Positions 48,084 to 56,337 of a stretch of DNA of 64,000 nucleotides are shown piece after piece. The translations under genes were made by a program, and so were the position numbers. Source of the stretch: Streptomyces prunicolor NBRC 13075 (GTDB lineage: Bacteria > Actinomycetota > Actinomycetes > Streptomycetales > Streptomycetaceae); the NCBI RefSeq assembly GCF_000367365.1, contig NZ_BARF01000002.1:62001-126000 (forward strand), written 5' to 3'. The notes under the pieces are model-generated. The model made no database searches. It was not told where the DNA came from and was given only the letters and a program-made list of their open reading frames with translations. How positions within the stretch are numbered: the first letter of the stretch is position 1; each line of letters begins with the position of its first letter.

Positions 48084-49037
48084 CTACGGCCGCTGCATCA
48101 CCCGGTCCACCACGGCGCTCACGGCGACGTACGACCACTGTCGGTACGTCTTCCCGCCCGCAGTCCGCTGGTCGCGCATGCCGAGGTACCGGTACGTCTT
48201 CGCGTCGAACACCATGATCGGGCCGCCATGCGCCCAGGGGGTTCCGGGGGCGCCGACGTACTGGATGCCGATGCCCTCGCGGCCGTCGGCGTCCTTCTGG
48301 TGCGGCAGGACCTTGATGCCGGGGACACTGGCGAGCGCCTCGTAGGCCGCGGAGCGCAGGCCCTTCGGCAGGACGGGGGTGCGGAGCAGACCGGAGACGA
48401 AGACCTGGGTCATCGGCCAGTCGGCGGCCCTCATCGGCTTGCTGTAGTCCGGCTTTCCGCCCATGTCCCGCAGGGTGATCAGCAACTTGCGCGGATCGGT
48501 GGGCAGTTGCTCGAGCTCGGTCCACTTGGTCGGCGGCCAGGTGCCCTGGCCCGGAACGAACACCGGGACCCACTGCTTGCGGCCCAGTTCGCTGACGTAG
48601 GACTTCTTGGAGCCGTCGACCGAGTTCCAGCTCTCGTCGACGTAGGTGCGGGTCGAGCCGCCCTTGGTCGGGGTCTCCTTGATGATCTCCTTGGTGTAGA
48701 TGAACTGGTCGTCGCGCGGGGCGATCGGCTTCTCCAGGCGACGTTCCTCGGTCGCCGCGCCGTGCAGCACAGTGGTCGCGCTCACCGTTTGGGTGCGGGG
48801 GGAGGAGTCGTTGGCGATCAGCACGGTCGTGGTGATCGCCGCCGCCGCGACGCCCGCCACCGCCATCCGCAGGATCGGACGGCGCCCGACGGTCACAGCG
48901 GCAGGATCGGAAGCGGCAGGGACGTGCATCGTCTGGTGGAGGCGGAAGAGCGCACGCGCGCGTGCGGCGTCCGTGAGCGGGGGCGTGTCCGCGTCCCACT
49001 CCCTCAAGGGCTCTAGTCCACGCATCAGTTCATTCAT
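48084..49037 (-). CDS. CU044_5270-type membrane protein coupled to sigma factor
   Basis: 317 aa; ATG 49037 overlaps the sigma factor's end (stop at 49030). A cytoplasmic N-terminus of ~80 residues (T-P-P-L-T-D-A-A-R-A-R-A), one membrane segment (M-A-V-A-G-V-A-A-A-A-I-T-T-T-V-L-I, ~75-95) and a ~220-residue extracytoplasmic beta-rich domain (F-I-Y-T-K-E-I-I-K-E-T, W-N-S-V-D-G-S, Y-V-G-A-P-G-T-P). Streptomyces encode many such sigma-linked membrane proteins; an anti-sigma or sensor role is inferred from coupling. Confidence 0.78.
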   Translation of the reverse strand: MNELMRGLEPLREWDADTPPLTDAARARALFRLHQTMHVPAASDPAAVTVGRRPILRMAVAGVAAAAITTTVLIANDSSPRTQTVSATTVLHGAATEERRLEKPIAPRDDQFIYTKEIIKETPTKGGSTRTYVDESWNSVDGSKKSYVSELGRKQWVPVFVPGQGTWPPTKWTELEQLPTDPRKLLITLRDMGGKPDYSKPMRAADWPMTQVFVSGLLRTPVLPKGLRSAAYEALASVPGIKVLPHQKDADGREGIGIQYVGAPGTPWAHGGPIMVFDAKTYRYLGMRDQRTAGGKTYRQWSYVAVSAVVDRVMQRP

Positions 49038-49671
49038 CGTCGGATTCCTCGGATTCCTCTGGGAAGGCTGTCGGATCGGATCCGCCCAATGCGTCGCGAA
49101 GTTTTCTGCGAGCCCTGTGCAGCCGTGACCGGACCGTCCCCACCGGTACCTCCAGAGCGCGGGCGACCTCCTCGTAGCCGAGGTCGGCCCAGGCGACCAG
49201 CAGCAGCACGTCCCGGTGCCTGGCGGGCAACCGGGCCATCGCCAGGGCCAGTTCGCCCCGTACGGCCTGTGCGCTGACCCGCGCGGCCACCCGGTCGGCG
49301 ACCGGGTCCTCATAACCGTCGGCGGGTGCGGCCGACGGCAGCCGGCCGATCGCCTTCAGCCGTCGGGCCTCGGTGCGCCGGTGCCGGCCTATGAGGTTGG
49401 TCGCGATGCCGAACAACCACGGGCGGGCGTCGGCCAGTTCCGTGTTGTACCGGAAGCGCTGTTGGAACGCGGTGGTGAACGTCTCCGCCATCAGGTCCTC
49501 GGCGACCTCCGTACCGAGCCGGCGCGCCGCGTAACGGTGCACCGAGTCGGCGTGGCGGTCGAAGAGCACGGCGAATGCCTCGGGCTTCTCCCACGACCGT
49601 TCGATCACCGAGGCGTCACTCGTCGAGGCGTCACTGTCCTGCCCCACTCTGATGCCTGGTTCGACGGTCAT
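49030..49671 (-). CDS. ECF RNA polymerase sigma factor
   Basis: 213 aa, ATG 49671 behind GAGAGGAG. Region 2: F-A-V-L-F-D-R-H-A-D-S-V-H-R-Y-A-A-R-R-L, D-L-M-A-E-T-F-T-T-A-F; region 4: L-P-A-R-H-R-D-V-L-L-L-V-A-W-A-D-L-G-Y-E-E and V-P-V-G-T-V-R-S-R-L-H-R-A-R. Acidic C-terminus. Translationally coupled to the membrane protein at 48084-49037, suggesting a sigma/anti-sigma pair for an envelope signal. Confidence 0.88.
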   Translation of the reverse strand: MTVEPGIRVGQDSDASTSDASVIERSWEKPEAFAVLFDRHADSVHRYAARRLGTEVAEDLMAETFTTAFQQRFRYNTELADARPWLFGIATNLIGRHRRTEARRLKAIGRLPSAAPADGYEDPVADRVAARVSAQAVRGELALAMARLPARHRDVLLLVAWADLGYEEVARALEVPVGTVRSRLHRARRKLRDALGGSDPTAFPEESEESDDE

Positions 49672-49845
49672 CGGGGCTCCTCTCGTCCATGCGAACACGC
49701 TGATGAAGATTGGGCTTTCACCCGTACTTCGCCGCAGGGAGGAATCCAGTTCCCTAGTCGAGGTCCCTGAGTCGAGGTCCCCGAGTCGGATTCAGCCGCA
49801 TGCACGCACGCGTGGAGGACGAAAACGCCTGGCCGGAAAACGACC

Positions 49846-49875
49846 GGGCCGGGCAAGGAAACCCTTGCCCGGCCC
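49846..49875. terminator. Hairpin terminator between sigma operon and htrA
   Basis: GGGCCGGGCAAGG (49846-49858) pairs with CCTTGCCCGGCCC (49863-49875), loop AAAC. Just downstream of the minus-strand htrA stop. Confidence 0.75.
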
Positions 49876-49905
49876 GCCGGTTGAGCGTCTTCGTCTGGCG
49901 CTACG

Positions 49906-51432
49906 TCAGCTGTCGCCGACCCTCGACCCCAGAGTCAGGTCGGTCGTGTGCTCCGTGCCGCCGCGCTTGTACGTGATCTTGACCTTGTCGCCCGGCTTGT
50001 GGGTCCAGATCTCGCCGATCAGGGTCGGGCCGCTGTCGATCACCGAGTCGTCGAGCTTGGTGATGACGTCGCCGGCCTTGAGGCCCGCCTTGGCCGCGGG
50101 GCCGCCGGCCTCCACCGAGGAGGCGCCGCTGACGCCCTCGGCGGTGATCGTCGCGCCGGAGGCGCTGTCCTCCAGGGAGACGGAGGCGCCGATCTTGGCG
50201 TACACCGGCTTGCCGGTCTTGATCAGCTGCTGGGCGACGTACTTCGCCTGGTTGATCGGGATGGCGAAGCCCAGGCCGATCGAGCCGGACTGGCTGGTGG
50301 AGCCGAGGCCGCCGCTGCTGGTCGACTGGATCGCCGAGTTGATGCCGATGACCGAGCCCTGCGCGTCGAGCAGCGGGCCGCCCGAGTTGCCGGGGTTGAT
50401 CGAGGCGTCGGTCTGGAGGGCGCTCATGTACGACGCCTTGCTGGTGGAGCTGCCGTCGCTGGAGGCCACCGGGCGGTTCTTGGCGCTGATGATGCCCGTG
50501 GTCACCGTGTTGGACAGGCCGAAGGGGGCGCCGATGGCGATCGTCTCGTCGCCGACGGCCACCTTGTCCGAGTCGCCGAGGGCGAGCGGCTTGAGGTTGC
50601 TGGGGGCGTCCTTGAGCTTGATCACCGCGACGTCGTAGCCCTGGGCGTGGCCGACGATCTCGGCGTTGTACTTCTTGCCGTCCGGGAAGGTCGCCGTGAG
50701 CTTGCCGCCGTCGACCGCGTCGGCGACGACGTGGTTGTTGGTGACGATGTGGCCCTGGGTGTCGAACACGAAGCCCGTGCCCGTGCCGCCCTCGCCGCTG
50801 GTGCTCTCGGCCTCGATGGTGACCGTGCTGGGCAGCGACTTGGCGGCGACGCCCGCGATGGTGCCCGGGTCGCGCTTCACGGAGGCGCTGCTGCCGGTGT
50901 CGGCGGAGACGGTGGTGGAGTTGCTGTTGTCGTCGTTGTCCTTGGCCAGGGTGTAGCCGAGGCCACCGCCCAGGCCGCCGGCCACCAGCGCGGCGATCAG
51001 TACGGCGGCGATCAGGCCACCGCGTCCGCCACCGGGCTTCTTGGGCGCGGGCTGCTGCTGGTACGGGGTGCCCCAGCCGCCACCCGCACCGGCGCCGTCA
51101 CCTCCGTACGCGTCGCCGCCGTAGCCGCCGACGCCCTCGCCGCCGTACGCGCCCGTGCCGCTGTCGGCGTACGACGGGGTGGCGGGCGGCGGGGGCGGCC
51201 AGGAGGCGTCGGGGGCGGATCCCGTGCCCTGCGGGGGCGCTCCGGCGTACGCCGGAGCGGGGCCCGCGTGCAGCGTGTCCTGCGGGGCGCCCGGAGGCAC
51301 CGGCGGGAGCTGCGTCGTGGGCGCGCCCCCCTCGGCCGCGGCCGCCTGCGGGGAAGCTGCGGGAGATTCCACCGGCACAGGAGGTGCAGACGGGGCCGGG
51401 GGTACCTCAGTGCCCTCGTTCTCGGTGCTCAC
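49906..51432 (-). CDS. HtrA/DegP-type serine protease with PDZ
   Basis: 508 aa; ATG 51432 with GAGGAGAAG upstream. A long Pro/Gly-rich cytoplasmic N-terminus (1-138), one membrane helix (139-162), trypsin-like domain with catalytic His234 (T-N-N-H-V-V), Asp267 (Y-D-V-A-V-I) and Ser350 (N-P-G-N-S-G-G-P), and a C-terminal PDZ domain (~410-495: G-P-A-A-K-A-G-L-K-A-G-D-V-I-T). Degrades or refolds damaged proteins outside the membrane. Streptomyces carry several such proteases, often under envelope-stress control. Confidence 0.93.
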   Translation of the reverse strand: MSTENEGTEVPPAPSAPPVPVESPAASPQAAAAEGGAPTTQLPPVPPGAPQDTLHAGPAPAYAGAPPQGTGSAPDASWPPPPPATPSYADSGTGAYGGEGVGGYGGDAYGGDGAGAGGGWGTPYQQQPAPKKPGGGRGGLIAAVLIAALVAGGLGGGLGYTLAKDNDDNSNSTTVSADTGSSASVKRDPGTIAGVAAKSLPSTVTIEAESTSGEGGTGTGFVFDTQGHIVTNNHVVADAVDGGKLTATFPDGKKYNAEIVGHAQGYDVAVIKLKDAPSNLKPLALGDSDKVAVGDETIAIGAPFGLSNTVTTGIISAKNRPVASSDGSSTSKASYMSALQTDASINPGNSGGPLLDAQGSVIGINSAIQSTSSGGLGSTSQSGSIGLGFAIPINQAKYVAQQLIKTGKPVYAKIGASVSLEDSASGATITAEGVSGASSVEAGGPAAKAGLKAGDVITKLDDSVIDSGPTLIGEIWTHKPGDKVKITYKRGGTEHTTDLTLGSRVGDS

Positions 51433-51738
51433 AGCTCTTCTCCTCGGTCCACGGCTGTTGTTCTCGGAAGCATGCGGTCACACTCTTCACGCTTGTCGAT
51501 CGGTCCGGCGCGAAACAGCTGTGCATGTGCTTTTGTATGCCGTCAGCTTTTCCCACCGGCCGTCAGAGCACCATAAGCGGTGCCTGTGGGTTGATGGCGA
51601 ACCTTTATAAGGGATCTATCGGGCCAACGAGACATACTCTCTACGCGCCTTCCAGGACCCGTACCACGGGCCTTGCTACGGCCCTTGCCACGACCCTTCG
51701 GTTCCACGCCTTCCCCGTCGCGATGGCACCATGACGCG
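51433..51738. other. Divergent promoter region of htrA and glycerophosphodiesterase genes
   Basis: About 305 bases without genes. AT-rich tract near 51600-51620 (TTTATAAGGGATC) and CTTGCTACGG-CCCTTGCCACG short repeats near 51671-51690. Contains both promoters; no clear -35/-10 pair assigned. Confidence 0.35.
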
Positions 51739-52590
51739 GTGACCCTCGCACGGCAGCACCGGATCCAAGTCGTCGCCCACCGCGGAGCCTCCGAAGAGGC
51801 GCCCGAACACACTCTGGCCGCCTACAAGAAGGCGATCGAGGACGGTGCGGACGCCCTCGAATGCGATGTACGGCTGACCGCCGACGGCCACCTCGTCTGT
51901 GTGCACGACCGCCGCGTCAACCGGACGTCGAACGGGCGCGGGGCGGTCTCGGCACTGGAGCTCGCCGACCTGGCCGCCCTCGACTTCGGGTCCTGGAAGG
52001 CCCGCGACAACCGCGACTCCTGGAAGACACGGGACGAGGAGCCCGACTGGGAGCACCTCCCCGAGGACCCGGAGGACCGGGAGGACACCTCCGTCCTCAC
52101 CCTGGAGCGACTGCTCGAACTCGTCGCGGACGCGGGCCGGCGGGTGGAGCTGGCCATCGAGACGAAGCATCCGACGCGCTGGGCCGGGCAGGTCGAGGAA
52201 CGGCTGCTGGTGCTCCTGAAGCGCTTCGGCCTGGACGCCCCGGCCACCGCCGCCGACTCCCCGGTACGGGTCATGAGCTTCTCGGCGCGCTCGCTGCACC
52301 GGGTGCGGGCCGCGTCCCCCACGCTGCCGACCGTCTACCTGTTGCAGTTCCTCTCACCACGCCTGAGGGACGGTCGACTTCCGGCCGGTGTCCGGATCGC
52401 AGGCCCCTCGATCCGGATCGTGCGCAATCACCCTGCGTACATCGAGCGGCTGAAAAACGCCGGTCACCAGGTGCACGTGTGGACGGTCAACGAGCCCGAG
52501 GACGTCGATCTCTGCGTCGACCTGGGCATTGACGCCATCATCACCAACCGGCCGAGGGCCGTTCTGAGCCAGCTCGGCCGCGGAGATTAA
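51739..52590 (+). CDS. Glycerophosphodiester phosphodiesterase
   Basis: 283 aa from GTG 51739 (T-L-A-R-Q-H-R-I-Q-V-V-A-H-R-G-A), chosen because the catalytic domain begins at once; the nearby ATG 51731 is out of frame. GDPD motifs: A-H-R-G-A-S-E-E-A-P-E-H-T (catalytic His/Glu), D-A-L-E-C-D-V-R-L-T-A-D-G-H-L-V-C-V-H-D, E-T-K-H-P and C-terminal V-W-T-V-N-E-P-E-D. Hydrolyses glycerophosphodiesters to glycerol-3-phosphate. No signal peptide, so cytoplasmic. Confidence 0.9.
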   Translation: MTLARQHRIQVVAHRGASEEAPEHTLAAYKKAIEDGADALECDVRLTADGHLVCVHDRRVNRTSNGRGAVSALELADLAALDFGSWKARDNRDSWKTRDEEPDWEHLPEDPEDREDTSVLTLERLLELVADAGRRVELAIETKHPTRWAGQVEERLLVLLKRFGLDAPATAADSPVRVMSFSARSLHRVRAASPTLPTVYLLQFLSPRLRDGRLPAGVRIAGPSIRIVRNHPAYIERLKNAGHQVHVWTVNEPEDVDLCVDLGIDAIITNRPRAVLSQLGRGD

Positions 52591-52820
52591 AGAACCTCAT
52601 AAAGACCCCTAAACACCCCTTGACCCGGGCACCTCACCTGCACCATCCTCCGAACTCGGCCACACCACCGAAAACAAGCCACTCCATCACAGGGAGTGCT
52701 CCGGCGCGTTCGGTCCGTGTTCGAGCATTGCGAATGCGTCACTGAACGTGGATTGGCCGGTTTCCGGTACAGGCCCATGGGGCATCCACACCGTGGCGTG
52801 GGGCGAAGGAGGTCTCGGGG

Positions 52821-53381
52821 GTGGCGTTGGTGGTGGCACAAGAGGTGCCCACGTCGTCGAGCATGGCCGTATCCCATGGCCCTGCGGGCGTGGGGGAAGC
52901 AAGACATCGCATGCGCGACCAGTTGCGTACGGGCGGTGTGTCGGAAGCGGTCATCGACGATGCCGTACTGATCCTCTCCGAACTGCTGAGCAACGCGTGC
53001 AAGCACGGCCGGCCCCTGGGCGACGCCCTGGCCGGTGACGGTGACGTCCGGTGCGCCTGGCGCGTGGACACGGGCGGCCGGCTCACGGTCGAGGTGACGG
53101 ACGGCGGCGGCCCGACCCGCCCGGCTCCGGCCACCCCGTCGGTGACCGCGCGCGGCGGACGCGGCCTGAACATCATCACCGCGCTGGCCGACGACTGGGG
53201 TGTCCGGGACGACACCCGGGGCGAGGTCACGGTGTGGGTCGTCGTGCAGGACGACGTGGATGATCCGGATGCGGGGCACCGGCGCGACGACTTCGCTACG
53301 CGCGTCACGGCTCCCACGGTCTCCCAGGGCTCCGCGATCCCCCGGCTGGAGTTCGCGGACGCGTTCGACGACCTGGACTGA
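52821..53381 (+). CDS. HATPase-fold anti-sigma-like ATP-binding protein
   Basis: 186 aa from GTG 52821. GHKL motifs: L-I-L-S-E-L-L-S-N-A-C-K-H-G-R-P (~51-66) and G-G-R-G-L-N-I-I-T-A-L-A-D-D-W-G-V (~113-130). Similar in type to the prophage protein at 32144 but with a longer C-terminal tail ending F-A-D-A-F-D-D-L-D. Presumably a serine kinase acting on anti-anti-sigma factors. Confidence 0.82.
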   Translation: MALVVAQEVPTSSSMAVSHGPAGVGEARHRMRDQLRTGGVSEAVIDDAVLILSELLSNACKHGRPLGDALAGDGDVRCAWRVDTGGRLTVEVTDGGGPTRPAPATPSVTARGGRGLNIITALADDWGVRDDTRGEVTVWVVVQDDVDDPDAGHRRDDFATRVTAPTVSQGSAIPRLEFADAFDDLD

Positions 53382-53414
53382 CCCGCCGGCCCGTACCTGT
53401 CCACGTCACCCGCG

Positions 53415-53455
53415 TTGTCCACAGGCCGCCGTCCACACCCGCCGGGTTGTCCACA
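53415..53455 (+). promoter_or_regulatory. Cluster of three DnaA boxes
   Basis: TTGTCCACA at 53415-53423 and 53447-53455, both exact matches to the preferred Streptomyces DnaA box, with CCGTCCACA (53429-53437) between. All are in the same direction, in the 150-base gap between the ATPase and SEC-C genes. A small titration or regulatory site for DnaA. Confidence 0.65.
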
Positions 53456-53530
53456 GGCACCCGTCGGTCATGGCGTGAACGGCTAGGCTCCCGCCCGTAC
53501 GAGACGAGCCGTAACCGGGAGACACCCACG

Positions 53531-54496
53531 ATGGCCAAGAAGCGCCCCCAGACCACGGCCAAGCGGCCGCAGCTCAGCGACGCGGAGGTCCCGGTCGTCG
53601 GTGCCCGCGAGCCCTGCCCCTGCGGTAGCGGCCGCCGCTACAAGGCCTGCCACGGCCGGGCCGCCGCCCACGCGGTGACCGAGCTGGTGCAGCGCCCCTT
53701 CGAGGGACTGCCCGGCGAGGGCGACTGGGTGGCGCTGCGCGAGCTGGTGCCCGCGGCCACGGTCGCACTGCCCCTCAAGGGCGGTCTCCCCGAAGGGGTT
53801 CCGTCCGTCACGCTCGCCACGGTGCTGCCGATGGCCTGGCCGGCCCTGCGCCGGGACGACGGCTCGGTGCTGCTCGGCCTGCAGAACGACACGGCCTCCG
53901 GCGACATCAGCCGCGACCTCGCCGACACCCTCCAGCGCGCGCTGGCCGCCGACCCGGGCACTCCGGTGCAGGCCCGCCGCGCCCCGGCCGAGGGTCCGCG
54001 ACTGCAGGATCTGCTCGACCCGGAAGGCACGTTCGAGCCAGTTGTGCACCCGGGCTTCGAATTCTGGGTCCCGGAAGCTTCGAGCGCGGCGCCGGAGGTG
54101 ACCGCCTCCCTGGAGCGCGCCAACGCCGCCGCCATCCCGACCGTCAAGCTCCAGGGCGTGGACGCCGCGTACTGGTGCGAGACCCCGGACAAGAACCATC
54201 TGCGCTGGGTCATGCCGTACCCGGAGGAGCAACTTCTGGACGGTCTCGCGCGGTTGCACGCCGCGGGCCGCTCCGGTCTCGGCGAGGGCACCCGTCTCGT
54301 GGGGTCCTTCCGTGCTCACGGTCTCACCGTCCCCGTCTGGGACCTGCCGAGCGGGCTCGGCGCGGACGACATCGAGAAGCCGGCCGCCGAGTTCGCCGAG
54401 CGCCTCACCGCCGCGCTGGCCACGGACGCGCCGCTCACCGCGGACGAGCGCCGCGCGCGGGGCGGTCTCACCAACCGGCAGGTCACGCTGAGCTGA
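53531..54496 (+). CDS. DUF5926/SEC-C motif protein
   Basis: 321 aa, ATG 53531 after GGGAGACACC. N-terminal SEC-C zinc motif E-P-C-P-C-G-S-G-R-R-Y-K-A-C-H-G (~29-44) followed by a large alpha/beta domain (L-P-M-A-W-P-A-L-R-R-D-D, F-E-F-W-V-P-E-A). Matches the actinomycete DUF5926 family. The zinc motif is like that of SecA; the function of the family is unknown. Confidence 0.85.
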   Translation: MAKKRPQTTAKRPQLSDAEVPVVGAREPCPCGSGRRYKACHGRAAAHAVTELVQRPFEGLPGEGDWVALRELVPAATVALPLKGGLPEGVPSVTLATVLPMAWPALRRDDGSVLLGLQNDTASGDISRDLADTLQRALAADPGTPVQARRAPAEGPRLQDLLDPEGTFEPVVHPGFEFWVPEASSAAPEVTASLERANAAAIPTVKLQGVDAAYWCETPDKNHLRWVMPYPEEQLLDGLARLHAAGRSGLGEGTRLVGSFRAHGLTVPVWDLPSGLGADDIEKPAAEFAERLTAALATDAPLTADERRARGGLTNRQVTLS

Positions 54497-54599
54497 CACC
54501 CGGAATGGGCCAAGGGTTCGACCGGCCGCCGGTTCAGCCGCAACAGGCCTGTTCACTCCGGTGACTCCTGTCACAACTCCCCGTTGTGAAAGGGAAGTC

Positions 54600-54704
54600 G
54601 GTGTCCGAATAGCCGAGATCGAATTTGCGAACCGCCGATCTCTTGTTACCGTTCGAGTAGCCCGGTTGCTGGTGCATCCCCCGTCGCCAGCAACCGGGTC
54701 TTTT
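54600..54704 (+). ncRNA. Candidate small RNA with strong terminator
   Basis: In a 240-base gap: GAGATCG/CGATCTC hairpin (about 54614-54642), then a rho-independent terminator CCCGGTTGCTGG/CCAGCAACCGGG (54661-54672 with 54687-54698) followed by TCTTTT. TTGTGA-like and TTGCGA-like -35 elements lie upstream. The terminator is too far from the stop at 54496 to belong clearly to that gene, so a short RNA or an attenuated leader is possible. Confidence 0.35.
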
Positions 54705-54740
54705 CATGCCCGGCCCGCGTGTACGGAACGATGTCGTCCG

Positions 54741-55292
54741 TCAACTCGCCGTAGGCGCCGAGGAGTTGCTCCCCGAGCGCAGCAACAACGGCCCGCTCCC
54801 GCCCCGCCCCGCGAACTCCGCCACGGCCGTGTAGGCGTCCAGATCGCCCCGTGTCCGCTCCCGGGGTGTCTCGCACAGCGCGGGCTCGTCCTCGGCCTCC
54901 ACGGCGCAGTGCATCTGCACGGTGCGGTCGGCCGGACCCATGAGGCTCAGCACCGCGTCCAGGTCGTCGCCGGTCGCGTTGCGGTAGTAGGTGCGCGCCC
55001 AGGTGTCCTCACCCTGCGTCATGACGCAGGTCTGCGCCTCGATGCCGTCGGGGGAGGAGAGTTCGGGTCCGCAGCGCGCGGCCGTCGCGAGACCCAGGCC
55101 GAGCGTCAGCGGGGAGCGGGCCGGAGAGGGCGCGGCGGAGGGCGCCTTGGGGTCGTCGTCGGAGGACCCGAGGGAAAGGGACCGTACGACCGCGTGACCC
55201 TCGTCGCGTACGGGTCCCGCGGACGCCACGGCCAGCGGTAGCGCGACCGCGCACACCGCGACGCCCGCGAGGGCGAGCAGACGAAGGTTCAT
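54741..55292 (-). CDS. Secreted hypothetical protein
   Basis: 183 aa from ATG 55292. Signal peptide N-L-R-L-L-A-L-A-G-V-A-V-C-A-V-A-L-P-L-A then A-S-A-G. Mature part with four Cys (A-A-R-C-G-P, Q-T-C-V-M, M-H-C-A-V, A-L-C-E) that could form two disulfides, preceded by a Ser/Pro-rich linker. TATCTT seven bases upstream and no ribosome site suggest a leaderless mRNA. Function unknown. Confidence 0.68.
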   Translation of the reverse strand: MNLRLLALAGVAVCAVALPLAVASAGPVRDEGHAVVRSLSLGSSDDDPKAPSAAPSPARSPLTLGLGLATAARCGPELSSPDGIEAQTCVMTQGEDTWARTYYRNATGDDLDAVLSLMGPADRTVQMHCAVEAEDEPALCETPRERTRGDLDAYTAVAEFAGRGGSGPLLLRSGSNSSAPTAS

Positions 55293-55348
55293 AGAGCGGA
55301 AGATAACGACCAACTACGGGCGCCATGTCCCGCGCACGCCCGACACCC

Positions 55349-56014
55349 CTACAACTCGGGGGCGCTCACACCCGTACGAGTGAGGGCCTCGACCACGGCG
55401 TCCACCACGGCCTCGACATCGGGTACCCAGGGCGAGGACGAGCCGGGCAGTGGTGCGCGCTCCCAGCGGATCTGGCCCTGGCCGGTCTCGGAGGGGGGCA
55501 GGGCGAGGTAGCCGCCCTCGCCGTGGAAGCGGAGCGAGCCGGGGACGTGGTCCTTGGCGTAGAGCAGCTCGCCCAACTGCTCCAGGGAGTACGGCTTGAC
55601 GAGCAGCGACCAGCGAGTCGGCGCGGCGACGACCGGACCGAGGCGCATGCCCTGGCGGTCGAGCGCGGCAAGGGCCCGGGAGGCCGCGGGTGCGGGCAGG
55701 CTGACCGCGCAGGGAGCCTTGTCGCCGGTGGCGAGGACGATCGGCGCGGCGGGGCGGTTGCCCCACCACCAGCGCACCATCCGGGCGTCGGTGGTGGCCG
55801 CGAGGAGGCCGGGGTCGAAGGGGTGTGCGCCGGGGACCGTGCACTCCGGGTCCGGACAGCCGCAGCGGGCTCGTCCCTGGGGATCCGGTGCCACGCCCGG
55901 GAGGACGGGCCATTGCCATTCTGTCGCGAAGGTCAGGGCCGCGCTGAGCATCTCAGACCTCCTGTTGTCTCGCCTGGACAGGAGCCTGCGTCGCTTTCCG
56001 AGGATCTCGCGCAT
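55349..56014 (-). CDS. Prim-pol-like (bifunctional primase/polymerase) protein
   Basis: 221 aa, ATG 56014 with AAAGGAA upstream. Conserved streptomycete protein starting M-R-E-I-L-G-K-R-R-R-L-L-S-R-R; W-P-V-L-P-G-V-A, C-G-C-P-D-P-E-C (zinc site, ~51-58), M-V-R-W-W-W-G-N-R-P, F-H-G-E-G-G-Y-L-A-L-P-P-S. Compared with the longer protein at 43988 the G-I-D-L-D-like catalytic motif is replaced (I-V-L-A-T-G-D), so catalysis is doubtful. Confidence 0.75.
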   Translation of the reverse strand: MREILGKRRRLLSRRDNRRSEMLSAALTFATEWQWPVLPGVAPDPQGRARCGCPDPECTVPGAHPFDPGLLAATTDARMVRWWWGNRPAAPIVLATGDKAPCAVSLPAPAASRALAALDRQGMRLGPVVAAPTRWSLLVKPYSLEQLGELLYAKDHVPGSLRFHGEGGYLALPPSETGQGQIRWERAPLPGSSSPWVPDVEAVVDAVVEALTRTGVSAPEL

Positions 56015-56337
56015 GAGCGCTCGTTCCTTTCCGTTGCACCGCTGGCAACACCGAGGACCACATCACACCATGTGTCGATCACTTCACTGTGCGTACCTGT
56101 TGGCGCATCACACCCCTGCCTTCGGCAAGGGGAACCCGTGCGTGCTTGAAAAGCAGAGCGTGGCGATTGGGGGTGGCGAAGTCTGGCGTTTTGCCGTCCC
56201 GCGTAGTTCTCTCCGCCTCCGCCACGGGAGGATGGGTCACGATCGTCGGTGGTTAAGACGCCCGGGTCCTTCACCAGGTTCCGGGTGGCCCCCAGCCACC
56301 CCTGGCCTTCTCCGAGTACGTACCCATCACGACCGCT
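56015..56337. other. Intergenic region with hairpins
   Basis: About 320 bases between divergent genes. Hairpins CCCCTGCC-TTC-GGCAAGGGG (~56113-56135) and GGGTGGC-CCCCA-GCCACCC (~56283-56301). Holds the promoters of both neighbours; no gene seen. Confidence 0.4.

Noticed and set aside
49948..51576. 542-codon plus-strand frame opposite htrA
   Set aside because: Low-complexity Arg/Gly/Ala shadow; the minus strand has a full HtrA with catalytic triad and PDZ.
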